Source: CALZJC01 sp963781065
GTDB taxonomy: Bacteria; Acidobacteriota; Thermoanaerobaculia; Multivoradales; JAHEKO01
Reading direction: 5' to 3'
DNA length: 64,000 nt
Assembly (NCBI GenBank): GCA_963781065.1
Contig: CAWAET010000012.1
Location: 56,776-120,775 of the forward strand
Shown: positions 32,651-41,385 of the stretch, piece after piece
How the letters are laid out: the number at the start of each line of letters is the position of its first letter
Numbering within the stretch: position 1 is the stretch's first letter
The notes under the pieces: model-generated
Told to the model about the DNA's origin: nothing
The model's input: the letters and a program-made list of their open reading frames with translations, nothing else
Databases searched by the model: none
Position numbers and translations under genes: made by a program

Positions 32651-33235
32651 ATGCGCCGAGTCCTTCTCACCACAGTCCTCATCGCCGGCGCCGCTCTGGC
32701 CCTGGCCCCGGCCGCCCAGGCCGGCCCGTTCTACCTCTTCGCCAAGCTGGGCAGCACCAACACCGGGATCGACGTCGGCGGCGGCTTCAACGACGTCCTC
32801 GACGGTGACGACAACTCCAAGAGCATCGGCCTCGGGCTCAAGGTGGGGCGCCACTGGGCCTTCCAGGCCGAGTACCACGATCTGGGCAAGGTTCCCGGCT
32901 TTGGCCAGGCCTGCGCCTTCGAGGAGCCCCTCTGCGTGCCGGGGCTGCCGCTCGAGGCCGACTCCTCGGCCATCTCGGTCACCGTCCTGCCCCACGTGCT
33001 GCTGACCCGGAGGATCCGGCTCTACGGCAAGCTGGGGTACATCTCCTGGGACACCGACATCTCGGCGGTGCGCCAGCAGGGCCGCGACTTCCTCCAGCAG
33101 TTCAGCGACGAGGACCTGGTCTACGGCGTCGGGCTGCGGCTCGAGATCCCCGGACCGGTCGACGCCTTTGCCGAGTACGAGCGCATCGCCGACTCCTTCA
33201 ACACGGTGGCGATCGGCGCCACCTGGGGTTTCTGA
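32651..33235 (+). CDS. Small outer-membrane beta-barrel protein (OmpA/OprF-like porin fold)
   Basis: 194 residues with a clear signal peptide (cleavage after APAAQA, residue 24). They then form about eight amphipathic strands (YLFAKLGS, WAFQAEYHDLG, YGKLGYISWD, VYGVGLRLEI, AFAEYERI) and end in Phe, the usual C-terminal signature for barrel insertion. GGGAG lies 7 nt before the ATG. It may be an opacity-like membrane protein; no enzymatic motif is seen. It ends 4 bp before an opposing gene. Confidence 0.8.
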   Translation: MRRVLLTTVLIAGAALALAPAAQAGPFYLFAKLGSTNTGIDVGGGFNDVLDGDDNSKSIGLGLKVGRHWAFQAEYHDLGKVPGFGQACAFEEPLCVPGLPLEADSSAISVTVLPHVLLTRRIRLYGKLGYISWDTDISAVRQQGRDFLQQFSDEDLVYGVGLRLEIPGPVDAFAEYERIADSFNTVAIGATWGF

Positions 33236-33239
33236 GGGA

Positions 33240-34124
33240 TCAGCCGGCGAAGAGCTGGACCCAGAGGATGTCGTAGCACTCGGTCTCGCCGGGACCGACG
33301 GCGACGCCCAGGCCGGCGGCGGTGACCCGCTGCTGGAGGATGTTCTTGCGGTGCCCCGGGCTGTCCATCCAGCGGTCCACGACCTCGGTTGGGGTGAACA
33401 AGCCCTTGGCGATGTTCTCGGCCACCAGGCCGGCGCGGTCGAGCCCGGCCGCGCGGGCGCGGCTGGCCGGGGTGCTTCCCTCCGGGCTGCGGTGGTCGTA
33501 GTAAGAGCGCCGCTGCTGGTCCTCGGCATGGCCCTGGGCGGCGGCCGTCAAGCGGGCGTCCGGCCGCAACGGCTCGAGGCCGTGCTCTCGACGCCGCCGG
33601 TTGACCGCTTCCAGGACCTCCTCACGAACCGCCTCGACCGCCGACAGCCGGGTGGCGAGCTCGCGCTCGACGGTGCACTTGTCGAGCGCCAGCATGAAAG
33701 TCACCACCGGCTGGCCGTCGAGGGCGGCCGTCGCGACACCCAGGTGGTCGAAGTCGTTGGCGATCGCCTCCGCGACCCAGCGTGGGCGGACCGAGCGCAG
33801 CTGCTCGAGGACGCCTGACAGCGACGAGCCGACGAGCGAGCCGTCGGTCCAGAAGTGCGGCTTGTAGCCGCCAAGGTAGAGACGGCGGGTGGTCTCCTCG
33901 AGGTAGCCGCGCTCGACGCTCAGCTCGCCGCTGGCGGCGATCGCCAGCGCCCTTTCCCGAGCCAGCTGACAGAGCAGCGGGTGGGGCTCGAGCGGCCTGC
34001 TGCCGGCGGCCGTGCGAGCCCGGTTGAGCTCCTCCGCGATCGCCCGCCGCGCGTCCTCGCCCGGGCCGGTTCCGCAGACCGGGCCGGCGGCGGCCAGAGA
34101 AGCGAGCAGGAGGGCGGCAATCAC
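33240..34124 (-). CDS. Exported CAP-superfamily (SCP/PR-1) protein, two CAP-like halves
   Basis: 294 residues with a short signal peptide. The C-terminal half is a bacterial CAP domain: VNRRRREHGLEPLRPD, AQGHAEDQ, SPEGSTPASRARAAG, AENIAKG and DSPGHRKNIL, with the conserved His and Glu residues. The N-terminal half repeats the start of the pattern (ELNRARTAAGSRPLEPHPLL) in degraded form. CAP domains are secreted and act in adhesion, lipid binding or protease-like roles. The GTG start is supported by TAGAGT 7 nt upstream on the minus strand. Confidence 0.85.
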   Translation of the reverse strand: MIAALLLASLAAAGPVCGTGPGEDARRAIAEELNRARTAAGSRPLEPHPLLCQLARERALAIAASGELSVERGYLEETTRRLYLGGYKPHFWTDGSLVGSSLSGVLEQLRSVRPRWVAEAIANDFDHLGVATAALDGQPVVTFMLALDKCTVERELATRLSAVEAVREEVLEAVNRRRREHGLEPLRPDARLTAAAQGHAEDQQRRSYYDHRSPEGSTPASRARAAGLDRAGLVAENIAKGLFTPTEVVDRWMDSPGHRKNILQQRVTAAGLGVAVGPGETECYDILWVQLFAG

Positions 34125-34131
34125 GCCGGCT

Positions 34132-34137
34132 ACTCTA
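34132..34137 (-). promoter_or_regulatory. -10 like hexamer, leaderless-type (GTG start)
   Basis: TAGAGT on the minus strand ends 7 nt before the GTG at 34124. Confidence 0.45.
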
Positions 34138-34172
34138 TGCCGCGCGCCAACCGAGCGGCGGCCCGGGCGGGC

Positions 34173-34409
34173 CTACTTGCCTTCGCGAGCCTGCTTCTCC
34201 ATCTCCTCCATCTTCTTGCGCAGGCTCAGCGGGCGCATGTCGGTCCACACCTCTTCGATGTGATCCAGGCACTCCTGCTTGCTGCCGTCGAAGCCCTCGG
34301 CGTCCCACCCTTTCGGCAGCTCCCGACCCGCGGGCCAGATGGAGTACTGCTCTTCGTGGTTGATGACTACCTTGTAGCGCTGGTTGTCGTCTTCTAGATC
34401 GCGGCTCAT
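34173..34409 (-). CDS. MbtH-like protein, stand-alone
   Basis: 78 residues matching the MbtH fold: YKVVINHEEQYSIWPAGRELPKGW, then CLDHIEEVWTDMRPLSL. The three conserved Trp and the TDMRP motif are present. MbtH proteins bind and activate adenylation domains of non-ribosomal peptide synthetases. No such synthetase lies in this window, so its partner must be elsewhere or it acts otherwise. AGGAGG (34416-34421) lies 6 nt before the ATG, one of the strongest ribosome sites here. A charged tail of about 15 residues follows the core. TATACT upstream on the minus strand may be its promoter. Confidence 0.9.
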   Translation of the reverse strand: MSRDLEDDNQRYKVVINHEEQYSIWPAGRELPKGWDAEGFDGSKQECLDHIEEVWTDMRPLSLRKKMEEMEKQAREGK

Positions 34410-34625
34410 GCTTGGCCTCCTGGTTCTCGGTAGCTTGGCGGCATGCCGAAACGGTGCCGATGACGTCGCCCGAGTATAGACAGGCCGGTGGCACCGACGG
34501 ATCTGGCATCGCCGAAGTCGCGGCGGATCGGGGCCGGCCGCGAGAGCCCGCCCGAAACGGCGAACCTTGCGGTGGCAGAATGCGTCTCGATACATGGAAC
34601 GGCGCCGACCGGTGCCGCGACGACC

Positions 34626-35192
34626 ATGGAGCTCGACACCCTCCTCGCCCGCTGCCGGCAGGGCGACGATCTGGCCTGGGAGGCGCTGGTGCGCCGCTAC
34701 CAGGGCCGGATCTACGCCGTCGCCTACCACTACATGCGGGACCGCGAGGAGGCCCGGGACGCGGCGCAGGAGATCTTCATCAAGGTCTACCGCGGCCTGG
34801 GCACGATGCGCGAGGGCGACCGCTTCCTCCCCTGGCTGCTGCGGCTGGCGCGCAACTGCTGCGTCGACCGGCTGCGCCGGCTCCGGGTGCGCACCCCGGC
34901 GGCCGAGGTGCCGGTGGAGGAGGCGCCGCAGATCGCCGCCGCCGAGGCCTCGCCCGAGGACTCCTCGCTCGAGGGCGCTCGGCGCGGCCTCCTCTACCGG
35001 GCGATCGCGCGGCTGGGCGAGAGAAACCGCGAGATGATCCTGCTGCGCGAGATCCAGGAGCTCAAGCTGGACGAGATCGCCCAGATGCTGGGCCTGCCGA
35101 TCGGCACCGTCAAGTCGCGCTCGCACCGAGCGCGGCTCGAGCTGGCCAAGGCGGTGCGGGGGCTCGACCCATCGTACGGAGGCAGCCCGTGA
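34626..35192 (+). CDS. ECF-type RNA polymerase sigma factor
   Basis: 188 residues with sigma region 2 (RYQGRIYAVAYHYMRDREEARDAAQEIF) and region 4 (LDEIAQMLGLPIGTVKSRSHRARLEL), separated by a short acidic linker. It has no region 1 or 3, as in extracytoplasmic-function sigma factors. It recruits RNA polymerase to stress or envelope promoters. The ATG at 34626 has no strong ribosome site. The stop overlaps the anti-sigma GTG (GTGA), so sigma and its inhibitor are made in fixed proportion. Confidence 0.93.
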   Translation: MELDTLLARCRQGDDLAWEALVRRYQGRIYAVAYHYMRDREEARDAAQEIFIKVYRGLGTMREGDRFLPWLLRLARNCCVDRLRRLRVRTPAAEVPVEEAPQIAAAEASPEDSSLEGARRGLLYRAIARLGERNREMILLREIQELKLDEIAQMLGLPIGTVKSRSHRARLELAKAVRGLDPSYGGSP

Positions 35193-36046
35193 ACTGCCGA
35201 GACTTCGAGGACCGGTTGGAAGCGCTGCTCGACGGCGCGCTGGACGGGCACGAGCGCCGGCGCTGCGAGCGGCATCTGGCGGCCTGCGGCCGGTGCCGCG
35301 AGCTGGCGGAGCCGCTCGCCGCCGCCACCGCGGCGCCACCGGAGGATCTTCTCGGCGCCATCCTGGCCCGAACCAGCGGCCCCGCCTGCGACAGCGCCGA
35401 GGACCGGCTGTGCGCCTGGCTCGACGGCGAGCTCGGCGGCGGCGGCCGCGAGCTCATGGCGGCGCATCTGAAATCGTGCGCCGGCTGCCGGGGCCTGGCG
35501 GCGGCGATGGCCCGCCTGGCGGCCGACCTGCCGCGCCTGGCGGAGCTGAGGCCCGACCCCGGCTTCGTCGCGGCGGTGCTGGCGGCGACCCTGCCGGTCC
35601 AGGTGCGGCTGCGCCGCTGGTGGGCCGCGACCTGGCCGCGCTGGCTGCGGCGGCCGCGCTTCGCCTCAGAGGCGGCCTTCGTCGCCACCATGGTCCTGGT
35701 GCTGATCTTCGCCACCCCGGGCACGCCGCTCGCGGCCGTGCCGACCAAGGCCCTCAGGCTCGCCAGGACCAACCCGACCGCGCGGCTCGAAGCGCCGCTG
35801 GCGGTCCTGGAAGAGCAGCTCTCCGCACGGGTGGCAAGGCCGATCGGCTCGCGCTACGCCCGCGCCGAGGCCCGGGTCAGGATCTGGGCCGGGGAGGCGG
35901 AGGCCCTGGGGCGTGGGGGCGTCGAGACGGTAGGGGCCTGGCTCGGAACCTGCCGCGAGCTGGCTGCGTCTTTGTTGGCGAGTGCCGACGAGACGGCCTC
36001 CGACGACCCGGACCCGCAATCCAATCCGACCGAGGAGACACCATGA
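35189..36046 (+). CDS. Membrane anti-sigma factor with two zinc-finger (zf-HC2) domains
   Basis: 285 residues. Two HxxxCxxC anti-sigma zinc motifs occur in tandem: HLAACGRC near residue 31 and HLKSCAGC near residue 92, each in its own short helical domain. One transmembrane helix near 160-180 (AAFVATMVLVLIFATPG) places the C-terminal region outside. GGAGG lies 6 nt before the GTG. It overlaps the sigma gene upstream and the next gene downstream (ATGA). It should hold the sigma factor at the membrane until a signal releases it. The double zinc domain is unusual; most have one. Confidence 0.85.
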   Translation: MNCRDFEDRLEALLDGALDGHERRRCERHLAACGRCRELAEPLAAATAAPPEDLLGAILARTSGPACDSAEDRLCAWLDGELGGGGRELMAAHLKSCAGCRGLAAAMARLAADLPRLAELRPDPGFVAAVLAATLPVQVRLRRWWAATWPRWLRRPRFASEAAFVATMVLVLIFATPGTPLAAVPTKALRLARTNPTARLEAPLAVLEEQLSARVARPIGSRYARAEARVRIWAGEAEALGRGGVETVGAWLGTCRELAASLLASADETASDDPDPQSNPTEETP

Positions 36047-36627
36047 CGAACCCAGCAGAAGAGTTCCCCGCCCAGGCGCCGGCCGCGCCAGCCGCGCCGG
36101 CCCAGCCCGCCCCCTACCCCGCTCCAGCCCTGTCGCCGGCATTCAACGACCCGCGCCGCAAGAAGCCGTTTCTCGCCTCGGTCCTGTCGATCGTGCCCGG
36201 GCTGGGGCAGGTCTACGTCGGCTACTACAAGCAGGGATTCACCAACGCCATCACGGTCGCCCTGCTGATCAGCTTCATGACCCTGCAGATCATCCCGCTG
36301 ATGCCCCTGGCAGGCATCTTCCTGGGCTTCTTCTGGCTCTACAACATCGTCGACGCCGGCCGCCGCGCCGCGCTCTACAACCAGGTTCTGGCCGGCGGCG
36401 GCGACATCGACCTGCCCGACGACTTCGAGGCGCCCAGCCTCGGCGGCTCGATGGCCGGCGGCGCCGTGCTGATCCTCCTCGGCCTGGTCCTGCTGTCGAA
36501 CACCGCCTTCGGCGCCTCGCTCGACTGGCTCGAGAACTGGTGGCCGGTGGCTCTGGTCGGCCTCGGTGGCTGGCTGGTGTACAAGGCGATGCAGGAGAAC
36601 TCGGGCGGCGGCGGCTCTGCCGAGTAG
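36043..36627 (+). CDS. Multi-pass membrane protein with TM2-like motif
   Basis: 194 residues. A Pro/Ala-rich N-terminus (about 40 residues) is followed by SIVPGLGQVYVGYYKQG, a TM2/DUF5683-like turn, and four or five helices including a GGAVLILLGLVLLS and WWPVALVGLGGWLVY pair like LiaF/DUF5668 segments. GAGGAG lies 5 nt before the ATG, and the start overlaps the anti-sigma stop (ATGA). It is the third gene of the sigma operon, so it is a candidate sensor or target of the sigma system. The exact role is unknown. Confidence 0.7.
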   Translation: MTNPAEEFPAQAPAAPAAPAQPAPYPAPALSPAFNDPRRKKPFLASVLSIVPGLGQVYVGYYKQGFTNAITVALLISFMTLQIIPLMPLAGIFLGFFWLYNIVDAGRRAALYNQVLAGGGDIDLPDDFEAPSLGGSMAGGAVLILLGLVLLSNTAFGASLDWLENWWPVALVGLGGWLVYKAMQENSGGGGSAE

Positions 36628-36654
36628 AGTCCGCGGGTTTCCCGACCCGAGAGT

Positions 36655-36680
36655 GAGCCGGCTGCGAGAGCAGCCGGCTC
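36655..36680 (+). terminator. Stem-loop terminator after the sigma operon
   Basis: A perfect 11-bp stem (36655-36665 with 36670-36680) closes a GAGA tetraloop and is followed by gtttgc. The T-tract is weak but the hairpin is strong, 27 bp past the stop codon. Confidence 0.7.
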
Positions 36681-36784
36681 GTTTGCGCTCTGGGGCCAGA
36701 TGGCAACTCGAAGAGCTGAGCCTGCTGGGCTGGTGCACTGGTTGCCTGAAGGCAAGCGCCCGCGGTTCGCCGCGTCTCACATGC

Positions 36785-36790
36785 TAGGTT
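36785..36790 (+). promoter_or_regulatory. -10 like hexamer, leaderless-type
   Basis: TAGGTT ends 8 nt before the ATG at 36799, and this selects that start for a very small gene. Confidence 0.45.
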
Positions 36791-36798
36791 GGCGGTTG

Positions 36799-36999
36799 AT
36801 GACGCCGCGCCGGGCGTTCCCGAGCCTCGTCGCCCCCATCGGCCTCGCCCTCCTCCTCGCAGGCTGCGACGCCTCCGAGGGGACGGGAGGGAACGGGCCG
36901 ATGATGGCCGAGATGCGGCTCGAGAGTGACGGCGGCGAGCGGCCGCTCATCACGGGCTCCTTCATACGGGTCTTCGTGCCGATCACCGGCGGCGTCTGA
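36799..36999 (+). CDS. Small lipoprotein
   Basis: 66 residues with a textbook lipoprotein signal: basic start, hydrophobic run and LLLAGC with the Cys near residue 24. The mature part is only about 43 residues (GNGPMMAEMRLESDGGE...VFVPITGGV) and matches nothing I know. A leaderless-type promoter lies directly upstream, and the next gene starts 16 bp after the stop. It may be an accessory of the membrane protein that follows. Confidence 0.65.
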   Translation: MTPRRAFPSLVAPIGLALLLAGCDASEGTGGNGPMMAEMRLESDGGERPLITGSFIRVFVPITGGV

Positions 37000-37015
37000 G
37001 AGGCCCGGACCAGGC

Positions 37016-38470
37016 ATGCGGATCCTGCTCAAGCGAATGCTGGCCATCTGGCTGCTGGGACTCGCCATCGTCTGCCTCGTCGCACCGTTTCCCTTCTACC
37101 ACCGCGAATCAAGAACGCGCGGCGTCGTTGGCTTCCGGCGCGTCGGCCTCATCGACAGCCCGGCCTCGCGCGCGGCGGGGCCGCTGGCCGGCGCCGTAGC
37201 CGTCGGGCCAGAACAGCTGGCCGGCGCCCCGGCCCTTCGCCAGGCGCTAGAGCAGCGCCTGCCGCCGGAACCGCCCAGTCGTCAGACGCCCGCCGCGCCG
37301 TCGGGCGATGCGGCCCTGGCGATCGGACGTGAGGTGGCCGCGGAGATCGAGCGCCGGTCCGGAAGCCTGATCCGCATCCCCGGCGACGAGGCCCGAAGCT
37401 TCCTCACCGCCACCTCGCCCGCCGACTGGGCGAGCTTTCGACTGATCTACCGGCAGCACCTGTTCAGCCTCGAGTCCTTCCAGGCCGGCTTCCTGCAGCA
37501 GGTCGCGGAGGTCGAATCCGCCACCCGGAGCGAGGCCGCCGCCATGTCGCTGTCGTTCCGGGTGTCCGGGCCGGATCCGCTGCTCGCCCCGGAAGTGGCA
37601 CCCGAACTGAGTGCCGCGGCCGTCGCCGCCTGGCCGGAGGCGAGAGGGGCGCTGGAGGAGGACCGCCCGGGCTGGTCCTACCGCGACGAAGACCCCGTCC
37701 TGGAGAAGGACTGGAACCGGCGGCTAGCCAGCGCCGGGCTCGCGCCGCTCGCAGGCAACCGGTTCGTCTACCGGGATCGACTGTTCGAGGCCGAGCCGCG
37801 GCGCGACCTCTATACGCAGGAGGTGCCGCACCCGAAGCTGCCCGTGGCGATGCGCCTCTTCGGGCTCGTCACCCTGTTGTTCGGCCTCCTCGCCGGCCGC
37901 GGCCTGTACGCCGCCTCCGACGAGTGGGGAACCCGCACCTCGAGGACCGGACCGCTGGTGGCCTCGGATGCGGTGGTGCTCCTGTTCGCCGCCCTGTCCT
38001 TCATCGCCTGTCTGGATTCCCTACTGCCCCGGGCGTTCGGCGTCAGCAGCCTGATGGGCGAGGATCTGCTGCTGACCGTCACCGGCGTGTGCATCCTCGT
38101 CCTGGGAGTGCCGCTGTGCGCCCTCTTCGTCACCGCCCAGAGCCTGCAACGGGTCAAGATCGACGCGCAAGGCGTCGAGGTTCGGGGCCTTGGCGGCGAC
38201 GAGCGAGTGGCGTGGACCGAAGTGAGGAAGATCGAGGTCCGCGAGGTCAGCGTCCCGCTGCCGCGGGCGGGCATCCTGACGATAAGACCCCTGACCAGGA
38301 TCCTCGCAATCGACACCGACAGCTTGACCGTGACGATCCAGGAGCCGCCCTTCAAGGCAGGCAAGCAGGCGCTGCTGGACCGGTTCAGCGAGCATGCCCC
38401 CGAGGAGCTCGCGGTGCAGGTCGCCGCCGCTCGCGATGATTGGATCCGCTTTTCGCTTCGGTCGCGATGA
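37016..38470 (+). CDS. Multi-pass membrane protein of unknown function
   Basis: 484 residues. One N-terminal helix (about 8-27) is followed by a large extracytoplasmic helical region, then three helices (about 285-390: RLFGLVTLLFGLLAGRGLY, LLFAALSFIACLDSLLP, LLLTVTGVCILVLGVPL). A C-terminal cytoplasmic domain resembles a PH-like fold (RVKIDAQGVEVRGLGGDERVAW, then TEVRKIEVRE). The family is not recognised with certainty. The stop overlaps the next gene (ATGA), so it is cotranscribed with the YcaQ-like glycosylase. No ribosome site is obvious. Confidence 0.65.
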   Translation: MRILLKRMLAIWLLGLAIVCLVAPFPFYHRESRTRGVVGFRRVGLIDSPASRAAGPLAGAVAVGPEQLAGAPALRQALEQRLPPEPPSRQTPAAPSGDAALAIGREVAAEIERRSGSLIRIPGDEARSFLTATSPADWASFRLIYRQHLFSLESFQAGFLQQVAEVESATRSEAAAMSLSFRVSGPDPLLAPEVAPELSAAAVAAWPEARGALEEDRPGWSYRDEDPVLEKDWNRRLASAGLAPLAGNRFVYRDRLFEAEPRRDLYTQEVPHPKLPVAMRLFGLVTLLFGLLAGRGLYAASDEWGTRTSRTGPLVASDAVVLLFAALSFIACLDSLLPRAFGVSSLMGEDLLLTVTGVCILVLGVPLCALFVTAQSLQRVKIDAQGVEVRGLGGDERVAWTEVRKIEVREVSVPLPRAGILTIRPLTRILAIDTDSLTVTIQEPPFKAGKQALLDRFSEHAPEELAVQVAAARDDWIRFSLRSR

Positions 38471-39702
38471 GCGAGAGACGCCAGCAGCTCTCCGCCGGCC
38501 AGGCCAGGCGGATCGCGCTGGCGGCGCAGGGGTTCGATCGGCCGCGGCCGGCGCGGGTCGACGTGCGGCACCTGCGGCGGCTGATCCGGGAGCTGGGGCT
38601 GATCCAGCTCGACTTCGTCAACGTGCTGCTGCCGGCCCACTTCCTGGTGCCGTTCTCGCGCCTCGGGCCGTACGACCGGGAGACGCTGCACGATCTGGCC
38701 TACCGGCGGCGCGAGTTCACCGAGCAGTGGGCGCACGAGGCGTCGATCGTGCCGGTGGACGTGTGGCCGCTGCTCGCCCACCGGCGCGAGGAGCACCGGG
38801 TGCAGCCGCGGGGGTTCGAGGAGTTTCTCGAAGAGCTGCCCGAGTTCTACGACCTGGTGCTCGAGGAGGTACGGCGGCGCGGCCCGCTGACGGTGGACGA
38901 GCTGCCCGAGCCCGACCAGCCGATTCCCAGGCGCCTGGGCGACAAGTGGGGCTGGAGCCTGAAGCTCAAGCGGCAGTTTCTGGAGGCGCACTTCGGCTTC
39001 GGCCGGCTGGCGATCGCCGACCGGCTGGCCAACTTCGCGCGCCGCTACGACTTGCCCGAGCGGGTCGTGCCGCGCGAGCACCTCGCCGCCTCGCTCAGGC
39101 GGGAGGAGGCCCAGCGCGAGCTCCTGCGCCGCGCCGCCCGCGCCCACGGCGTGGGCAGCGCCCGCGACCTGGCCGACTACTGGCGGATGCCGATCGGCGA
39201 CGCCCGCCGGCGCCTGGCCGAGCTGGTCGACAGCGGCGAGCTGCGACAGGTCCAGGTCGAGGGCTGGCCCCGAGCGGCCTTCCTCCACCCCGAAGCGCGG
39301 CTGCCGCGGCGGATCGAGGCCCGGGCGCTGCTGTCGCCGTTCGACCCGCTGGTCTGGTGCCGGCCGCGGATCGCCCGGCTGTTCGGCTTCGAGTACGCGA
39401 TCGAGATCTACGTGCCGGAGGCGAAGCGGCGCTGGGGCTACTACGTGCTGCCCTTCCTGCTCGGCGACCGGCTGGTCGCGCGGGTCGATCTCAAGGCCGA
39501 CCGCCGGGCCGGGCGGCTGCTGGTGCGCGCCGCGTGGCTCGAGGCCGGCGTCGCGGCGGGCGTCGTTGCCGACATCCTGGCGGCCGAGCTCGGGACCCTG
39601 GCCGGCTGGCTGGACCTCGAGGCGATCGAGGTCGGCCGCCGCGGCGATCTGGCCCGGCCGCTCGCCGCCGCGCTCGGCGGCCACCGCCGGGCCGCACGCT
39701 AG
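38467..39702 (+). CDS. YcaQ/AlkX-family DNA glycosylase (winged-helix, HTH_42)
   Basis: 411 residues of the HTH_42 family. The N-terminal helix region has the catalytic QxD motif in LIQLDFVNVLLPAHF, matching interstrand-crosslink glycosylases of the AlkX/YcaQ group rather than the QxQ of AlkZ. Further family motifs are FTEQWAHEASIVP, a winged-helix ARDLADYWRMPIGDARRRL stretch and LLSPFDPLVW...FGFEYAIEIYVP near the C-terminus. It should excise bulky alkylated bases and unhook crosslinks. It is translationally coupled to the membrane protein upstream, an unexplained pairing. Confidence 0.88.
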   Translation: MSERRQQLSAGQARRIALAAQGFDRPRPARVDVRHLRRLIRELGLIQLDFVNVLLPAHFLVPFSRLGPYDRETLHDLAYRRREFTEQWAHEASIVPVDVWPLLAHRREEHRVQPRGFEEFLEELPEFYDLVLEEVRRRGPLTVDELPEPDQPIPRRLGDKWGWSLKLKRQFLEAHFGFGRLAIADRLANFARRYDLPERVVPREHLAASLRREEAQRELLRRAARAHGVGSARDLADYWRMPIGDARRRLAELVDSGELRQVQVEGWPRAAFLHPEARLPRRIEARALLSPFDPLVWCRPRIARLFGFEYAIEIYVPEAKRRWGYYVLPFLLGDRLVARVDLKADRRAGRLLVRAAWLEAGVAAGVVADILAAELGTLAGWLDLEAIEVGRRGDLARPLAAALGGHRRAAR

Positions 39703-39909
39703 CTGCAAGGCGTCGTTTTCTCGACGTTGCCGTGCCGGCCCCGCAGCGGGCCGAGTCGGAGACGCGGCGCCGGTGCCCAGTGTATTAGTATGTACCGGTC
39801 CTAGATGAGATCGGTGGAATGCGGGGCGGGCCGAGGGGGACCTATCGCGACTGCCGGTCATGATCGCCATGTCGGGCTCCCGAGCCCGGCGTTCCCCGGA
39901 GGAGCACTC

Positions 39910-41358
39910 ATGTCACGAATCAGACGCATCGCAACTCTCACGCTGCTCGCCGCCGTTCTTCTGGCCGCCCCGAGCTTCGCCCAGACCGTACTCGTGGGCA
40001 ATACCCCGGGGGGCGCCTTCTACACCATCGCCGTGCCGGACCAGTGGAACGGCGGGCTGGTGATCTATAACCACGGCTTCAGCCTGACGCCGGTAGGCCC
40101 GGGGGATCTCGGTCCGGTGTCGACCATACAGATCGCCGAGGGCTACGCCGTCGCCGCCTCCGGCTACCGGCAGACCGGCTGGGCGTTGTTCACTACCGAC
40201 CAGGACCTCGAGGAGCTGGTCGACGTCTTCCAGCAGCAGGTCGGCCAACCGAGCCAGGTGTTCCTCTTCGGCGCCTCGCTCGGTGGCCTGGTCACCGCGC
40301 GCGCCATCGAGCAGGCCAACCTCGGCAACGTGGTGGGCGCCGTGGCGATGTGCGGCGTCATGTCGGGCAGCCGCTACCTGGACGGCGCTCTCGACGCGCG
40401 GCTGACCTACGACGCCATCTGCAGCGACGTGCCGGGCGCGTTCATCCCCGGCGGCGCGCAGGGCCTGCCGGCCGGATCGGCCCTGACCATCAACGACGTC
40501 GTCTTGGGGATGAACGTCTGCTTCGGCCACGACCTGCCGGCTTCCGCGCGCTCGGCGGCGCAGCAGGCACGGCTCGACAAGTTTCTGTCGGTCATGAAGA
40601 TCCCCCAGAGCTCCATCAACAACACGCTGGGCTTCTTCTCCATCTTCGCCCTGGCCGACCTGGTGCACGACCCTGCCAAGCTCAACGGCGGGATCGGCTT
40701 TGGCAACGCCAACGTCGACTACGGCGACGCGGAGATCAACGCCAAGATCGAGCGGGTCACCCCGACCACCGCCAAGCGCAACCGCATGCGCCGCAACTAC
40801 ACCCCCACGGGCAACGTGGGCAACGTCAAGATCGTCTCGATCCACACCGACAAGGACGGCCTGGTGCTCGTCGAGAACCAGAGCGAGTACGCCTCGGTGG
40901 TGCCGCCCGGCAACCTCACCACCGGCATCGTGCAGGAGGCCGCCCCCACCCACTGCGGCTTCTCCGGGACCGAGCTGATCGCCTCCTGGGAGACGCTGCG
41001 CGGCTGGGTGGCCGGCGACCCGCAGCCCTCGCCGCTGGTCCTCCAGGTCATGTGCCTGGCGCTCGAGCCCACCTTTGGCGGGCCGTGCCGGTTCAACCCG
41101 TTCTTCCAGGTCCCGGACCTGGACGGCCGGGTCCGGCCGCGCAATCCCGGCAACCAGGTCCGCGCTTCACAGGCGGCGGCCGTCGCTCCAGGCCCGGCCC
41201 CGGTTGCCGCGGCGCAGCCGGCTCCGGCGAGCGAGGCGACGGCGCCGAGCGGCGGGCCCGAGACCGCGGCTCCGACGACAGCGGCGGTGCCGAGCGGGAT
41301 CGAGCGGGCCGCAATCGCGACGAAGCGTCTGGACCGGCTCGAGCGCGACGAGCGGTAG
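39910..41358 (+). CDS. Exported alpha/beta-hydrolase
   Basis: 482 residues with a signal peptide (cleavage near LAAPSFAQ, residue 19). The nucleophile elbow FLFGASLGGLV supplies the Ser, IHTDKDG resembles the acid loop, and APTHCGFSG carries the likely catalytic His. The layout resembles secreted esterases of poorly known type. The final about 70 residues are Ala/Pro-rich and probably disordered. GGAGGAG (39898-39904) lies 5 nt before the ATG, so this start is preferred over one 35 codons upstream. A 5' leader of about 100 nt is implied by TAGTAT at 39786. Confidence 0.8.
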   Translation: MSRIRRIATLTLLAAVLLAAPSFAQTVLVGNTPGGAFYTIAVPDQWNGGLVIYNHGFSLTPVGPGDLGPVSTIQIAEGYAVAASGYRQTGWALFTTDQDLEELVDVFQQQVGQPSQVFLFGASLGGLVTARAIEQANLGNVVGAVAMCGVMSGSRYLDGALDARLTYDAICSDVPGAFIPGGAQGLPAGSALTINDVVLGMNVCFGHDLPASARSAAQQARLDKFLSVMKIPQSSINNTLGFFSIFALADLVHDPAKLNGGIGFGNANVDYGDAEINAKIERVTPTTAKRNRMRRNYTPTGNVGNVKIVSIHTDKDGLVLVENQSEYASVVPPGNLTTGIVQEAAPTHCGFSGTELIASWETLRGWVAGDPQPSPLVLQVMCLALEPTFGGPCRFNPFFQVPDLDGRVRPRNPGNQVRASQAAAVAPGPAPVAAAQPAPASEATAPSGGPETAAPTTAAVPSGIERAAIATKRLDRLERDER

Positions 41359-41385
41359 CACCGCGCCCTGACATGAAGGCCGACC

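Noticed and set aside
34173..35339. A 388-residue protein containing the MbtH sequence at its end
   Set aside because: The upstream part lies antisense to the sigma factor and is low-complexity. A strong ribosome site marks the MbtH start at 34409.
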